NCBI GenBank assembly: GCA_963662175.1
Contig: OY759224.1
Span: 31,877,489-31,941,488 of the forward strand
DNA from: Aradus depressus
Lineage: Eukaryota; Arthropoda; Insecta; Hemiptera; Aradidae
Direction: 5' to 3'
Length of the DNA stretch: 64,000 bases
The first letter of the stretch is position 1, and each line of letters opens with the position of its first letter. The notes below the pieces were generated by a model that was given only the letters and a program-made list of their open reading frames with translations, did not search any database and was not told where the DNA came from. A program made the translations under genes and the position numbers. Shown here piece after piece: positions 1 to 8,689 of the stretch.

Positions 1-194
1 CTGGCTTATGGGATTGATAGTTTTAAACCCGATATTAAAACCTTCTTTTTTTTTAACAATTTACCTACTTTCTCTGAAATTTTTCGGTAATAAGTTAAGC
101 TGACCCATCTATTAGTGGAGACTTTATTTAGTTTTTCTAGTTTGGTCAGTTTATTCCTAAAATTATGAGTTTTGACCTTCTTTTCAATTTTATT

Positions 195-400
195 TATTGT
201 TTTTTGTGGGTAGCTATTGTTTTTTGTGGGTAGCTATTGTTTTTTGTGGGTAGCTATTGTTTTTTGTGGGTAGCTATTGTTTTTTGTGGGTAGCTATTGT
301 TTTTTGTGGGTAGCTATTGTTTTTTGTGGGTAGCTATTGTTTTTTGTGGGTAGCTATTGTTTTTTGTGGGTAGCTATTGTTTTTTGTGGGTAGCTATTGT
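195..400. repeat. 20-bp minisatellite, about 10 copies
   Basis: Near-perfect head-to-tail copies of a 20-bp unit (tagctattgttttttgtggg). Copies are almost identical, which suggests recent expansion or an assembly-collapsed array. The strand is strongly biased to T and G. No coding potential is seen. Confidence 0.95.
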
Positions 401-450
401 TTGTTTTTGGCTATTTTCTTAATGATCTTGAAATAGTCTTTTTGTTTGTT

Positions 451-508
451 TGTTTTATTTATTTATTACAAATTCCACAATATGTCCGCGTTCCTCAACT
501 TAGAAGTT
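451..508 (-). repeat. Retroelement 3'-tail-like repeat, family T1
   Basis: About 58 bp match 7822-7880. On the minus strand it ends in (TAAA)n-like sequence, as expected of a non-LTR retroelement 3' end. No coding part is present, so the family cannot be named. Confidence 0.45.
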
Positions 509-1038
509 ACTCGTAATGTGCCGACTCTGACTGAAGTTTTGGCCTTTGAGCTATAAGATCCTTGACAGACAAAAGTTTAAGGATTACTTTAAGCTATTGG
601 CCCCCTTCCGTAGAGATTCATGTCAATAGATAGTTATAAAAAAAAGTGGTTTAAGATGAGTTCTCCCATAAAAGTGAGTCCCGACTGAGACAGCTTCGTC
701 TTCCGAGCTTCATCCTCCATTTTATCTTTCTTCTTCTTCTTTCTCTTCAACTTTATGACTCTGTTTAGATTGATCATAGACTGGAGTAAGAGAAAGTAAG
801 TCGGAATGCAAGAGAACCTCATGTGTTCTGACGAACTGTCCTTTGTGCCGATATCTTACCTGTAAAAGATGAGTTCATCTTCACATTCTATTTTATATTT
901 TGTTTAATTAATATCTTTAAGAAGAATTTTAATTTTTAAATAGATGTTAGTATGTATATTTTTACCTATTTATAAAGAAACTACGTTTTTTTTATTTTTT
1001 AGTGTTTTCATAATTAATTTCATATATATTTTTGAAAA
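509..1038. other. No gene seen; AT-rich spacer
   Basis: About 530 bp with only short chance reading frames, including a lysine-rich frame from a TTCTTC-type microsatellite near 725-745. No motif or repeat of this window is recognised. Confidence 0.6.
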
Positions 1039-1115
1039 GAGGGCGACGGTAGCTCAGTGGTATGCGTGCTTGTCTTCTGAGCTCAAGATCGGGGGTTCGA
1101 AACCCCCTCGACTAG
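1039..1115 (+). repeat. SINE-A head (tRNA-like part only)
   Basis: Box A-like TAGCTCAGTGG and box B-like GGTTCGAAACC are present as in other SINE-A copies, but the sequence leaves the SINE-A consensus just after the tRNA-like part. It could be a truncated copy or a related SINE with another body. A poly(T) run follows near 1160. Confidence 0.75.
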
Positions 1116-1436
1116 GTTATTGTGGAGACAGACGTTTATTGAAAGGAAGCCTAACTCATTTTTTTTTTTTTTTTATTAGGGTTTAAAAATTACCCAGTCA
1201 ACGTTAGAAAAGCTCGGGGATCAAGGAGCCAGATTCTCTGACCAATCGGTACAGGGAATTATATTTAGAATTTAAAATAGTGTTTATATCCTGACCGACT
1301 AGATGATTCCTCATGGCTGCTACCAAATCACCACGAAGAGGCCGGAGATCAGGAATAGAGGGACTGTCCAGAAGGTGGTCAGCCCCGATCAAGGCCAGGT
1401 AACAGCTGATTTGGGTTAATATTTAATATATATAAC

Positions 1437-1695
1437 CTTGCGTTCTGAGCTCAAGATCGTGGGTTCGAAACCCGGCCGAGGTCGTTAGTTTATTTTATCT
1501 GTGAGGTGAAATAAACTTAAGCACGCCGACCTTCGGATGGGACGTTAAGCGATGGTCCCGAGCCAGTATATCGCCTACTACCAGAGCGCTCTTTCGTTGC
1601 TCTAATAGACATGAGCCCGACTCTACTATGGGAGTTCCAAATTTTGTCTACATGACATGAAGTACCGGCTCGGACCATCGCTTTTCTATCTTCCA
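1437..1695 (+). repeat. Chimeric SINE-A: plus 5' half joined to minus 3' half
   Basis: From 1437 to about 1570 the sequence is plus-strand SINE-A (box B, then the ccttcggatgggacgttaag body motif). From about 1567 to 1683 it is the minus strand of the SINE 3' half (cctactaccagagcgctctt, then gagcccgactctac). The switch inside one repeat shows an inversion or template-switch product. Confidence 0.8.
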
Positions 1696-1716
1696 GATAA
1701 TAAAAAATGAAAAACC

Positions 1717-1918
1717 ATTTTTTTTTTTTTGCCTTATGTACGATGCATATTAGCCATGACTCTTATTAATGGTGTTTTTACCTAATTATTTACGACATCC
1801 ATGGCCCCGGTAGGAAGTTTTATCTACGAAATAAAACTCACTCCCGGACGGGATTCGAACCCGCAAACCAAGGTGACGAAAACCCTACGCTCTAGCTCGC
1901 ACGGCCACCATGGCTCCC
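1717..1918 (-). repeat. SINE-B, tRNA-derived, minus copy
   Basis: On the minus strand it begins catggtggccgtgcg, has box B (GGTTCGAATCCC) and ends aaggc plus poly(A), seen as poly(T) at about 1718-1730. The head, with GTGGCCGNGCG and a long variable region, resembles a class II (Leu/Ser-type) tRNA; this assignment is an inference. A second, inverted copy lies at 2421-2624. Confidence 0.85.
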
Positions 1919-2032
1919 AAAAAATCAGAAGACCATCTTCTCAGCAAAGATATAGACGCTGCAATCTCCACCTCCTTCAAAACCTTTTACAGAAATTAGA
2001 GTTCTTTTGCCAATAGCGGCAGTTATTTAAAA

Positions 2033-2332
2033 ATGAGGAACCATATAAGCAAACAAAGAATTATTTCACAATTACGGGTCTCAGGAAAATATACAACTCA
2101 TTTGAATTATACAAATTATTCAGCTAAATTTCAGCTTGACTCTGTTTGTCCACTTTGTAACAGTGATAATGATAACATACTCCATCTTCTCATACCTTGT
2201 CCAATGTTAAACCAATACAGAAACAAATTTATCAATAAATATATTTCACACTGTAATGCAATCTCCGATGAAATAATTAATTTGTTAAGAACATTGATGA
2301 CGATGAAAAAATCAATAATATATTTATTTTAG
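2033..2332 (+). pseudogene. C-terminal fragment of a non-LTR retrotransposon ORF
   Basis: The 99-residue frame contains the zinc-knuckle CPLCNSDNDNILHLLIPC (C-x2-C-x8-H-x4-C), the motif usually found after the reverse transcriptase in LINE polyproteins. It lacks the reverse transcriptase, so it is a 5'-truncated relic. The same layout occurs at 13012-13311 and 56493-56756. It lies between two inverted SINE-B copies. The lineage within the LINEs cannot be fixed from this piece. Confidence 0.65.
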
Positions 2333-2420
2333 TAAATAATAGTTTTATTATGATTTGCCCTCTCGTTTACCCTATACGTACATTTTAATTTAACAAATTT
2401 CAAAACAGTTAGTAATGAGG

Positions 2421-2624
2421 AACCATGGTGGCCGTGCGGGCTAGAGCGTAGGGCTTAAGCCCCATGATCTCCATGGATTGTGGGTTCGAATCCCGTCCGG
2501 GAGTGAGTATTATTTCGTAGATAGAACTCCCTCCCGGGGCCTTGGATGTTGTAAATAACTAGATAAAAACACCATTATAAGAGTCATGGCTAATATGCAT
2601 CGTTCATAAGGCCAAAAAAAAAAA
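2421..2624 (+). repeat. SINE-B, tRNA-derived, plus copy with poly(A)
   Basis: Matches the minus copy at 1717-1918 along its whole length, with box B GGTTCGAATCCC and a poly(A) tail at 2614-2624 after aaggcc. The two copies form an inverted pair about 500 bp apart. Confidence 0.87.
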
Positions 2625-2739
2625 TTGTTATTTTTATTTTCTTTACTTCGGTCCTAATTATTTTTTTGTTTAATTAAGTTTGTTATATTTTCTATTTTTA
2701 ATTATAAGTTGTATTGATTTTTTAAATTATGAGGTGTAT

Positions 2740-2850
2740 TGTTGATCTCCCAGATAATAAACCGTAAGGGCTTCGGCTGAGTTGCGAACCCGCGATCTCG
2801 AGCTCAGTAAGCAAACACGTTACCTCTGAGCTACCGGCGCTCTTAGGGGA
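2740..2850 (-). repeat. SINE-A, 5' part, minus
   Basis: Reverse complement of the SINE-A head: tgagctaccggcgc marks the 5' end near 2838, box B is at about 2782-2800, and the following cccagataataaac is the start of the body. Confidence 0.85.
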
Positions 2851-3121
2851 AGATTTTAGCTAATGGCGTTGTTATGAAGAAAACTTAGGAAAGAGATAAC
2901 GGGCTAAGCCAGGACTGCTTAAATGAGGATAAAATGTTTAATTAGAGGATATTAAAAAAAAAAAAAACCGAGGGGGGCCCGTAAGAAATTCATTATCTAG
3001 GATTGTGGACTGTCGCATATTTCTGTAAGAGTAAACCCGAAGGTAATCCTTTCCTTATTAGCATGAAGATTGTTTGGCCAAGATGGTAGGGGGTTATTTC
3101 TTTTTGTGGGGGGATGAGAAT

Positions 3122-3142
3122 GGGGGGGGGGGGGGGGGGGGG
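3122..3142. repeat. Poly(G) run, 21 G
   Basis: Uninterrupted G run followed by another G/C-rich patch to 3190. It could form a G-quadruplex in single strands. Confidence 0.95.
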
Positions 3143-3414
3143 TTGAATCTAAATTAACAAGTCCCCCCCGGAGGTGCCCCCCCTCCCAAGTCTGGAGAAT
3201 GGTGATAAGGCCCCTGTGTGGTGCCTTAGATAGGCCAGGACAGCCGTTGTTCCTATCTCTACTGGCCAGAGCATTGCTCCATTCTAACATTTACCGTGGA
3301 GGTCACTTCAAGGCTTTGCAATTCCGGAATTTCGTCCGAATTATAATTCTACAAATCCCAAGATTTCGGAGTTATTATTTTTCTTTACAACCAGCTATAC
3401 GAAGTATAGGGGAG

Positions 3415-3518
3415 TTATGTAATAGTCAAAAAATTCGATGCAGAGTTTTCAACGGAATTTCATGTTTAAAAAAAAAAAAGTATGTCTGCATGTGAGTGTC
3501 TGCGAACACGTTATGCTA
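3415..3518 (+). repeat. Rep-B fragment, left of a MITE insertion
   Basis: Carries the Rep-B signature (ggggagttatgtaatag, gttttcaacggaatttcatg, then a tgtctgcgaacacg segment). It is cut at 3518-3520 by the MITE at 3521-4196 and resumes at 4199. Confidence 0.65.
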
Positions 3519-3520
3519 TA

Positions 3521-4196
3521 CAATAGAACCTCTTTAAGTCGAATCTCGATACGTCGAAAACCTCCAAAACTCGAAAAAAAGTTTTGTTCCTTTCCCTTCA
3601 AGCCCCAAAACCTCCATTACTCGAAATCTCAACCCTCTGTTAGTCGAAATAATCAGTGAGTCCCTACAAGCCATTTTGGTACATATTTTCCCTCTATAAC
3701 TCGAAAAAATAAATTCTACCTCTGTATCTCGAACATAGCAATGTTTTATTTTACAACCTTTACAACTCGATTATTTGAAACTTATTACCTCTATAGCCCG
3801 AAGAAAAATAAGTTACCGACTTTAAGAATTTGCCGACAATGTACACCATTGTTTCTTAGAAAACAATTTAGGAGTATACAATAAATAGGATTACCAATTA
3901 TCTAAAGCAAAAAAAAATTACTGACTTTTTTTAATACCTACATATACTGCGTATTTTTTATTTTAAGGATGTTCTGAAATAATGTTGATTTATAATAAAT
4001 ATAAATATGTTTGTTACCTCTGTAACTTGAATTTTTATTTATTTCACCTCTCTAACTCAAAATTAGTTAGAATGAATCTTAACCTCTACAAGTCGAATCA
4101 AAATCCGTCTAAGTCGAAATCCTCCATAAGTCGAAAACTCTATAACTCGAATTTTTTGGCGTCTCCCTTGATGTTCGACTTATAGAGGTTCTACTG
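3521..4196 (+). mobile_element. Pogo/Tigger-like MITE with internal TIR-like repeats
   Basis: Terminal inverted repeats are CAATAGAACCTCTTTAAGTC on the left and the complement of GACTTATAGAGGTTCTACTG on the right, flanked by TA on both sides (3519-3520, 4197-4198). The 676-bp interior has no transposase. About a dozen copies of a cctctataactcgaa-like motif occur inside, all related to the TIR and in one orientation. CAGTAGAACCTC-type ends with a TA duplication are typical of pogo/Tigger-like elements (family knowledge). It is inserted in Rep-B. Confidence 0.8.
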
Positions 4197-4198
4197 TA

Positions 4199-4460
4199 TA
4201 TACATTCAAAACCCTCTAACGAAGACAGCTGAGTTTTCAGCGGAATCGGTCGGTGTTTCAGGGGAAAACTGCCAATGTAATGAATTTATGGGCACAAAAT
4301 TTGGGATGAGGACTTATGAGTCCCTAGGTAAGTCATTTATTGAATATTAGTGTGGAAGGTCGACAGGTTTTGGAGAGGGGGGGGGGGGGGGGGGGGGTGA
4401 AATTTAATTGATTAATTCTTTCTGAGCGAGGTGCATTGACGGTGATTCACCGACACTTTT
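4199..4460 (+). repeat. Rep-B, right part, with G-run
   Basis: Continues Rep-B after the MITE: ttcagcggaatcggtcggtg, aactgccaatgtaatgaat, then an expanded G tract, ttaattgattaattc and gtgattcaccgac. The last block is the usual Rep-B plus-strand end. Confidence 0.75.
4377..4397. repeat. Poly(G) run, 21 G, inside Rep-B
   Basis: The run sits at the place where other Rep-B copies have a short gggagggggagcgaaaa segment, so it looks like expansion of a pre-existing G-rich patch. Confidence 0.95.
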
Positions 4461-4499
4461 TTATTGCTGAAAAATAATTATTTAGTAATAAAAAATCGA

Positions 4500-4830
4500 T
4501 CCTTCGCTCTTCTGAATTCTCATATTAAATTTTGTGTCGATATATATTCACTACATCGGCAGGTATTAGGGTTTTTGAATCGAGTCCCCCCTTCTCTTCT
4601 ATCGATTTTGCTGAAAATGGGGAAGTTTTTGTGTTAACACTTCCCCAATCCCCCTTCCCTTAAGGCTGAAAATTAATAGGTGTCGTCCTTCACATACTGA
4701 TCTGGATACTTTGTGTCGAAACATTCATTCTATCGGGAGTTATCGCGTTCACAAAGACAATCAGACAATTTTTTTTTTTCATTCTTGTAATGGAGGTCGG
4801 AAAAAATAAAATTCCGTTGAAAACTCTGAG
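4500..4830 (-). repeat. Rep-B, minus copy, at least two modules
   Basis: Contains aaattttgtgtcgatatat, acatcggcaggtattagggt, gctgaaaattaataggtgtc and a second module ending in ttccgttgaaaactc. It is in opposite orientation to the copy just upstream. Confidence 0.75.
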
Positions 4831-4844
4831 AGTAGAGTCAGATT

Positions 4845-5088
4845 GGAGGGCACAAGTAGCTCAGTGGTATGCGTGCTTGCTCACAGGGCTCGAAATCGCG
4901 GGTTCCAAACCTGACCATTGGTTCTCCATCTGGAAGGAGAAAAAACCTTGAGCACACCGTCCTTCGGATGGGATATTAAGCGATGGTCCCGAGCCTGTTC
5001 AATGTCAGTTACTCGTTACAGATTTCCACTAGTATGACGAAAAAGCGCTCTGGTAGTAGGCAATAATCACAATAACTAACTAACTCTT
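4845..5088 (+). repeat. SINE-A, internally shortened
   Basis: Head (tagctcagtggtatgcgtgc), body motif (ccgtccttcggatgggatat) and tail (aataactaactaactc) are all present, but part of the 3' half before the final caacgaaaaagcgctctgg-like block is missing. The tail shows CTAA-type repeats. Confidence 0.85.
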
Positions 5089-5115
5089 ACTATACTATCC
5101 CATACTAAATCTGTA

Positions 5116-5729
5116 CCATTTGGGAAAAAGTAGATAAGTCGTTTTGTTTCCAAAATGAGATAAATACTCTGGGCAACCCATATTGGTGTCCTACACATCG
5201 TGTAAAAGTATGCAAGTCGTAATGTCAATGGTATCCTTGAAAACGCATTGGGCATTATTAGACAACTCGGAAATTTACTTATGGATTTATACAATTGCAT
5301 TTATCTATTTTTATCAAAACCGCGTTATTGCCCTAGAATTGGTTAAACGTATTTATCTTGCTTATAAAAACATTTGCCCAGATACGGTGAAGAGATAATT
5401 ACCGTTATGCAGTTCTGAGACGCTTCTTTCATTGGCAAAAACTAGATAAGTACTTGAATAACTAGGTAAGTGATGGTGTAAAGTAGACAATTCTTTTGAT
5501 TTCGGGTGATTAACTAGGTAAGTGGGGGTGCAATTTTAGATAAGTCCTAAAAATGTATTACAAAATTAAATATATATGCATTCCATAATAAAATATGGAG
5601 AAATTGTTGAATAATGGCGGTTGGAAGAATAATTTATCAAAAAAATTTGATTTACACTGAAAACAGAAAACTTCAAAGAGCTGACCTGAAAACCTGTGAT
5701 TTTTGACTTGCCTAGTTTTTCCCAAATGG
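5116..5729. mobile_element. MITE with CCATTTGGGAAAAA inverted ends and TA duplication
   Basis: The left end CCATTTGGGAAAAAGTAG and the right end CTAGTTTTTCCCAAATGG are inverted repeats, with TA at 5114-5115 and 5730-5731. The 614-bp interior has no transposase. An aactagrtaagt motif occurs about five times inside, mostly in the left-end orientation. TA duplication points to the Tc1/mariner superfamily, but the family is not recognised. Confidence 0.75.
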
Positions 5730-5829
5730 TAGAGAAATAATAACCAACTGAATTCCGCTATATGTCCACAGAAAACTCTAAAAACTGCCATTCTATTACC
5801 ATGAAATAACATATGTACACAGTTTTCCG

Positions 5830-6030
5830 AAGGGGTGATGAGAGGGGATGTGGTCTCAACTCAAAAACCCTAATGAAACCTTCAACATTATATTTGTATA
5901 AAGATACAGAATACCCTGTAAAAGTAAATTATAGATGTTCAGCCAAATCGGTGTTAGAGGGAGAGCGAACACTTGGTTAATTAATTCGTGCTGGGGAAGT
6001 ACATTGTTGGTGATTTACCTACTTTTAATT
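5830..6030 (+). repeat. Rep-B fragment
   Basis: Contains ctcaactcaaaaaccctaat, tcagccaaatcggtgttaga, gttaattaattcgtgctggg and gaagtacattgttggtgatt, in the standard plus-strand order. Confidence 0.65.
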
Positions 6031-6132
6031 GTTTGTCCGGGCATCGCATGTATTCAACTTCAGGTAATGATGTAATCTAATACAAAGTTTCTCTCGTACA
6101 ACTTTTAAAACGTGTAATTTTAAACGAGAGGA

Positions 6133-6145
6133 GGGGGGGGGGGGG
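6133..6145. repeat. Poly(G) run, 13 G
   Basis: Short homopolymer following ttttaaacgagaggag. Confidence 0.9.
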
Positions 6146-6261
6146 TCTCAAAACATAAATGAGTGAAGTGAACTCTTTAATGGTTGGTTGGATTTTCATG
6201 AATAAATAAACAAATAAATAAGTTATGGTTCAATAATATTATGAATACTTTAGTATAAGCC

Positions 6262-6459
6262 ATGTATGTAGTATATAAATAAATAAAACAAACTTATTTT
6301 TGAAATATTGTCTATTCCACTAAAGATATATATACATATATAACTACCGGTTTCGGCTTTATACCATCGTCAGGTCTAGTTATGAACTAAGTCAGTTTGC
6401 AGAGAGCGACCCTTCAAATACATCTCAGGTCAAAGGGTGCTATTAAAACTTGGGAGTCC
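6262..6459 (-). mobile_element. H1 inverted pair, left arm
   Basis: The 130 bp from 6330 to 6459 are the reverse complement of 6756-6885, and the outer part (6262-6329) is the reverse complement of the H1 3' segment seen at 7785-7833 and 18480-18538. The arm reads outward, with its AT-rich 3' end on the left. It carries one hammerhead-like core. The 296-bp spacer between arms is AT-rich and has no recognised gene. Confidence 0.8.
6340..6384 (-). ncRNA. Hammerhead-ribozyme-like core, family H1
   Basis: On the minus strand: CTGACGA (plus 6367-6373), a short loop, GAAA, the palindrome-containing ACCGGT, then A as the predicted cleavage nucleotide, followed by GTTAT. ATAAC lies upstream and can pair with GTTAT across a small bulge. 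Stem II is weak (GG/CC with a bulged T). The prediction rests on primary sequence only. Confidence 0.5.
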
Positions 6460-6755
6460 AAATGAATGACCAAATTTATTTCAACTATTCCCCTTTGTTA
6501 ACACCCTGAACCAGTTCTGTTTCCACATATATGTTTGTATTATCTGTTATTAATATTTGCTTCCACATATATGTTTCAAGTTATCTAAATCTTAACATTA
6601 TTATTAATTTTATTTCTATTTTTTAATATTTACTTGTATTTGTACTTATTTATTTGTTATTTTTCCCGTATTAGTCTAGTGACATTGTTTTATGTAAATT
6701 TAGAACTAGGTTTTGTTAAGAAATATTTCATGATTTAGCTAACGGTACAGCCGTG

Positions 6756-6885
6756 GGACTCCCAAGTTTTAATAGCACCCTTTGACCTGAGATGTATTTG
6801 AAGGGTCGCTCTCTGCAAACTGACTTAGTTCATAACTAGACCTGACGATGGTATAAAGCCGAAACCGGTAGTTATATATGTATAT
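6756..6885 (+). mobile_element. H1 inverted pair, right arm (interrupted)
   Basis: Exact-length (130 bp) inverted partner of 6330-6459, cut at 6885 by the LTR remnant 6886-7777 and resumed at 7778-7833. The reading order is the same as in the 111-bp H1 insertion at 18428-18538. Confidence 0.8.
6831..6875 (+). ncRNA. Hammerhead-ribozyme-like core, family H1
   Basis: CATAAC (6831-6836), CTGACGA (6842-6848), GAAA (6861-6864), CCGGTA (6865-6870) and GTTAT (6871-6875) occur in the order of a type I hammerhead. ACCGGT is self-complementary, so stem III would be tiny or formed between two molecules, as reported for minimal Penelope-type hammerheads. Confidence 0.5.
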
Positions 6886-7777
6886 TGAAATGATTCTTAA
6901 TCTATGAATTTAATTTTATTTTTTAAATTGCCCCACGTTGGGCGCCAATGAAATGATTCTTGCTTACTTTGATTTATATTATTCCTTCTTTAATTCATAA
7001 ATCTATAAAAAAAAACAGGGGTGGCATTCTTTTCTTATTTAGAGTGTTTATGTGAAAATAAAGGAAAAATGATAACTACAATTTTTAAATCATAATGTTT
7101 TATAAGTGTATATTTTTAATTTCTTTTTTGTAAATGGTTAAAAAAAAAGGTTACGGGGTTAGTGAACTATTATAAATTTTTGACAATACATGAAATAAAC
7201 CTCTTATGAGTTAATTTAGACAGAAAAAAAATGTACTCTTGGCAAATGACACAAACTAGATGATTATAAACATGGATTTGAAATTTCTGGCAACTCACGG
7301 CACACTATATCCTCTTTTGAATCTTTCCTTCTTCGTCACCCTCCTCTCAGCCTTATCCTCCTTCCATATATAAAAACTTAACTTCTCGGGATTTTTCTTT
7401 CTTTCACTTCCACGACACTCCTTTATATAAATTTGCTACCTTCCATCTTCTATGCTCCTTCTACACTCTTCAAAACACCCGACACCTCCTCCAAGTTCCT
7501 CCAAAAACAGACTACACCTCCTCCAAGATGCTCCAAAACTCTACTACCACGAGTCGGCTCCTTCTGCCCTTCTCGCCATCTTTTCCCCCACCCAATGTCA
7601 TCAGGTTAGTCTTTTCTTTTACAATTAATCATATTCTTTTTCTCTTGCTTTTAATATCTTTTGCCAAGATGTACCTACATTTTTATTTATTTGTACTTAC
7701 TATTTTTTTCCTACTATTTTTTATACAGAATAACAATTTCTTTTATTCTTTGTGACCCCCCCATTCTACACGTCACA
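6886..7777 (-). mobile_element. Deleted LTR retrotransposon: one LTR plus primer-binding site
   Basis: On the minus strand an 829-bp LTR (7777 to 6949) starts TGTGACGTG and ends AATCATTTCA. It is followed directly by a primer-binding-site-like ttggcgcccaacgtggggc (6948-6930), about 30 bp of interior, and then the last 13 bp of the LTR again (6898-6886). The ATAT-type flanks agree with a short target duplication. All coding sequence is lost. The primer-binding-site shape suits Gypsy or Bel-Pao elements, but the superfamily cannot be fixed. It is nested in H1. Confidence 0.72.
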
Positions 7778-7833
7778 ATATATATCTTTAGTGGAATAGA
7801 CAATATTTCAAAAAATAAGTTTGTTTTATTTAT
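7778..7833 (+). mobile_element. H1 right arm, 3' end
   Basis: The segment tatctttagtggaatagaca to gttttatttattt matches 18480-18538 and the reverse complement of 6262-6329. It is the continuation of 6756-6885 after the LTR insertion. Confidence 0.75.
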
Positions 7834-7880
7834 TTATTACAAGTTTCCACAATATGTCCGCGTTCCTCAACTTAGAAGTT
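7822..7880 (-). repeat. Family T1 tail-like repeat
   Basis: Matches 451-508 (acaatatgtccgcgttcctc and following). It overlaps the H1 3' end by the shared attta-rich tail, so the exact border is not resolved. Confidence 0.4.
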
Positions 7881-8559
7881 GTATATAGTATATAGTTTAC
7901 AATAAATTAAAATTATACATAATAATAAATAAACAGATAGTTAAGATATGATTCAACAATACAATAAATACTTAAGTATAAACCAAGTTCCTAAAACGGC
8001 CATAAAGGATTTAATTTTTTTAATACCCCTCCCCCACTTTCAAGAGAAGTCAATAGATATAATAAAAAAATGTAAACTTCAACCAAAAATGTTTATGTTA
8101 GAGGAAACCCTTTACACGGAAACAGAATTTTAGTCTCACTGTTCAAAAATAATAAAATAACCACAATAAAAAATCGTGTTTCATATCAAAAACATTATTT
8201 GACACAGAGCTTTAATTTTTTTTTTTTTTTTTGGGCAGAGTTCCTCCACACCTTAAAGGTCAGTCGTATGTACGTTATGTTTAATTATTTTTCACCACTT
8301 GTTTATTTAATTTTTCTTGGTATATTATCTAATGTATTTTTATTATTTATTTTATTTTTATTATATTCAGAAAAATATATTATTATTTAAAAAAAAAAAA
8401 AAATTGTTTTTTGTTTATTTTGTATTTTTATTATTATATCATGGATCCATTTATTTATTTATAATTTTATATTTATTCATTTATAATTGATTAATATACC
8501 TATATATATATTTATTTATTTATTTATTCAATTTTTATATATATTGTTATAGTTACACT
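7881..8559. other. No gene seen; very AT-rich spacer
   Basis: Short frames only. A T run lies at 8214-8231 and an A run near 8388. No recognised repeat apart from TATT-rich stretches that lead into element X. Confidence 0.6.
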
Positions 8560-8689
8560 GTTTTCTTTTTCTTTTCTATATCTCGCACATTGGGACCTGA
8601 TGAAGGGACGTGAGAACATCTCAAAACATCGTTGTGATGAAGACACTTCCGGAAGATTTAAAAAAATAGTTTTCTTAATTTTTATTAAA
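8560..8689 (+). repeat. Element X, 5' segment with hammerhead-like motif (H4)
   Basis: Contains CTGATGA (8597-8603), a 7-bp imperfect hairpin (GGGACGT with ACATCTC) and AAAA in place of GAAA, then gaagacacttccggaa. The same block is at 21940-21990. It is cut at about 8690 by the R1-clade LINE and continues at 10485. Confidence 0.65.

Noticed and set aside
195..400. A CRISPR-like array
   Set aside because: Units are contiguous with no spacers, and the window is eukaryotic. The same holds for the 50-, 54- and 32-bp arrays.
1039..1115. A functional tRNA gene
   Set aside because: It has box A and box B but matches SINE-A heads found many times here, and no proper acceptor stem closes it. The same applies to all other tRNA-like heads.
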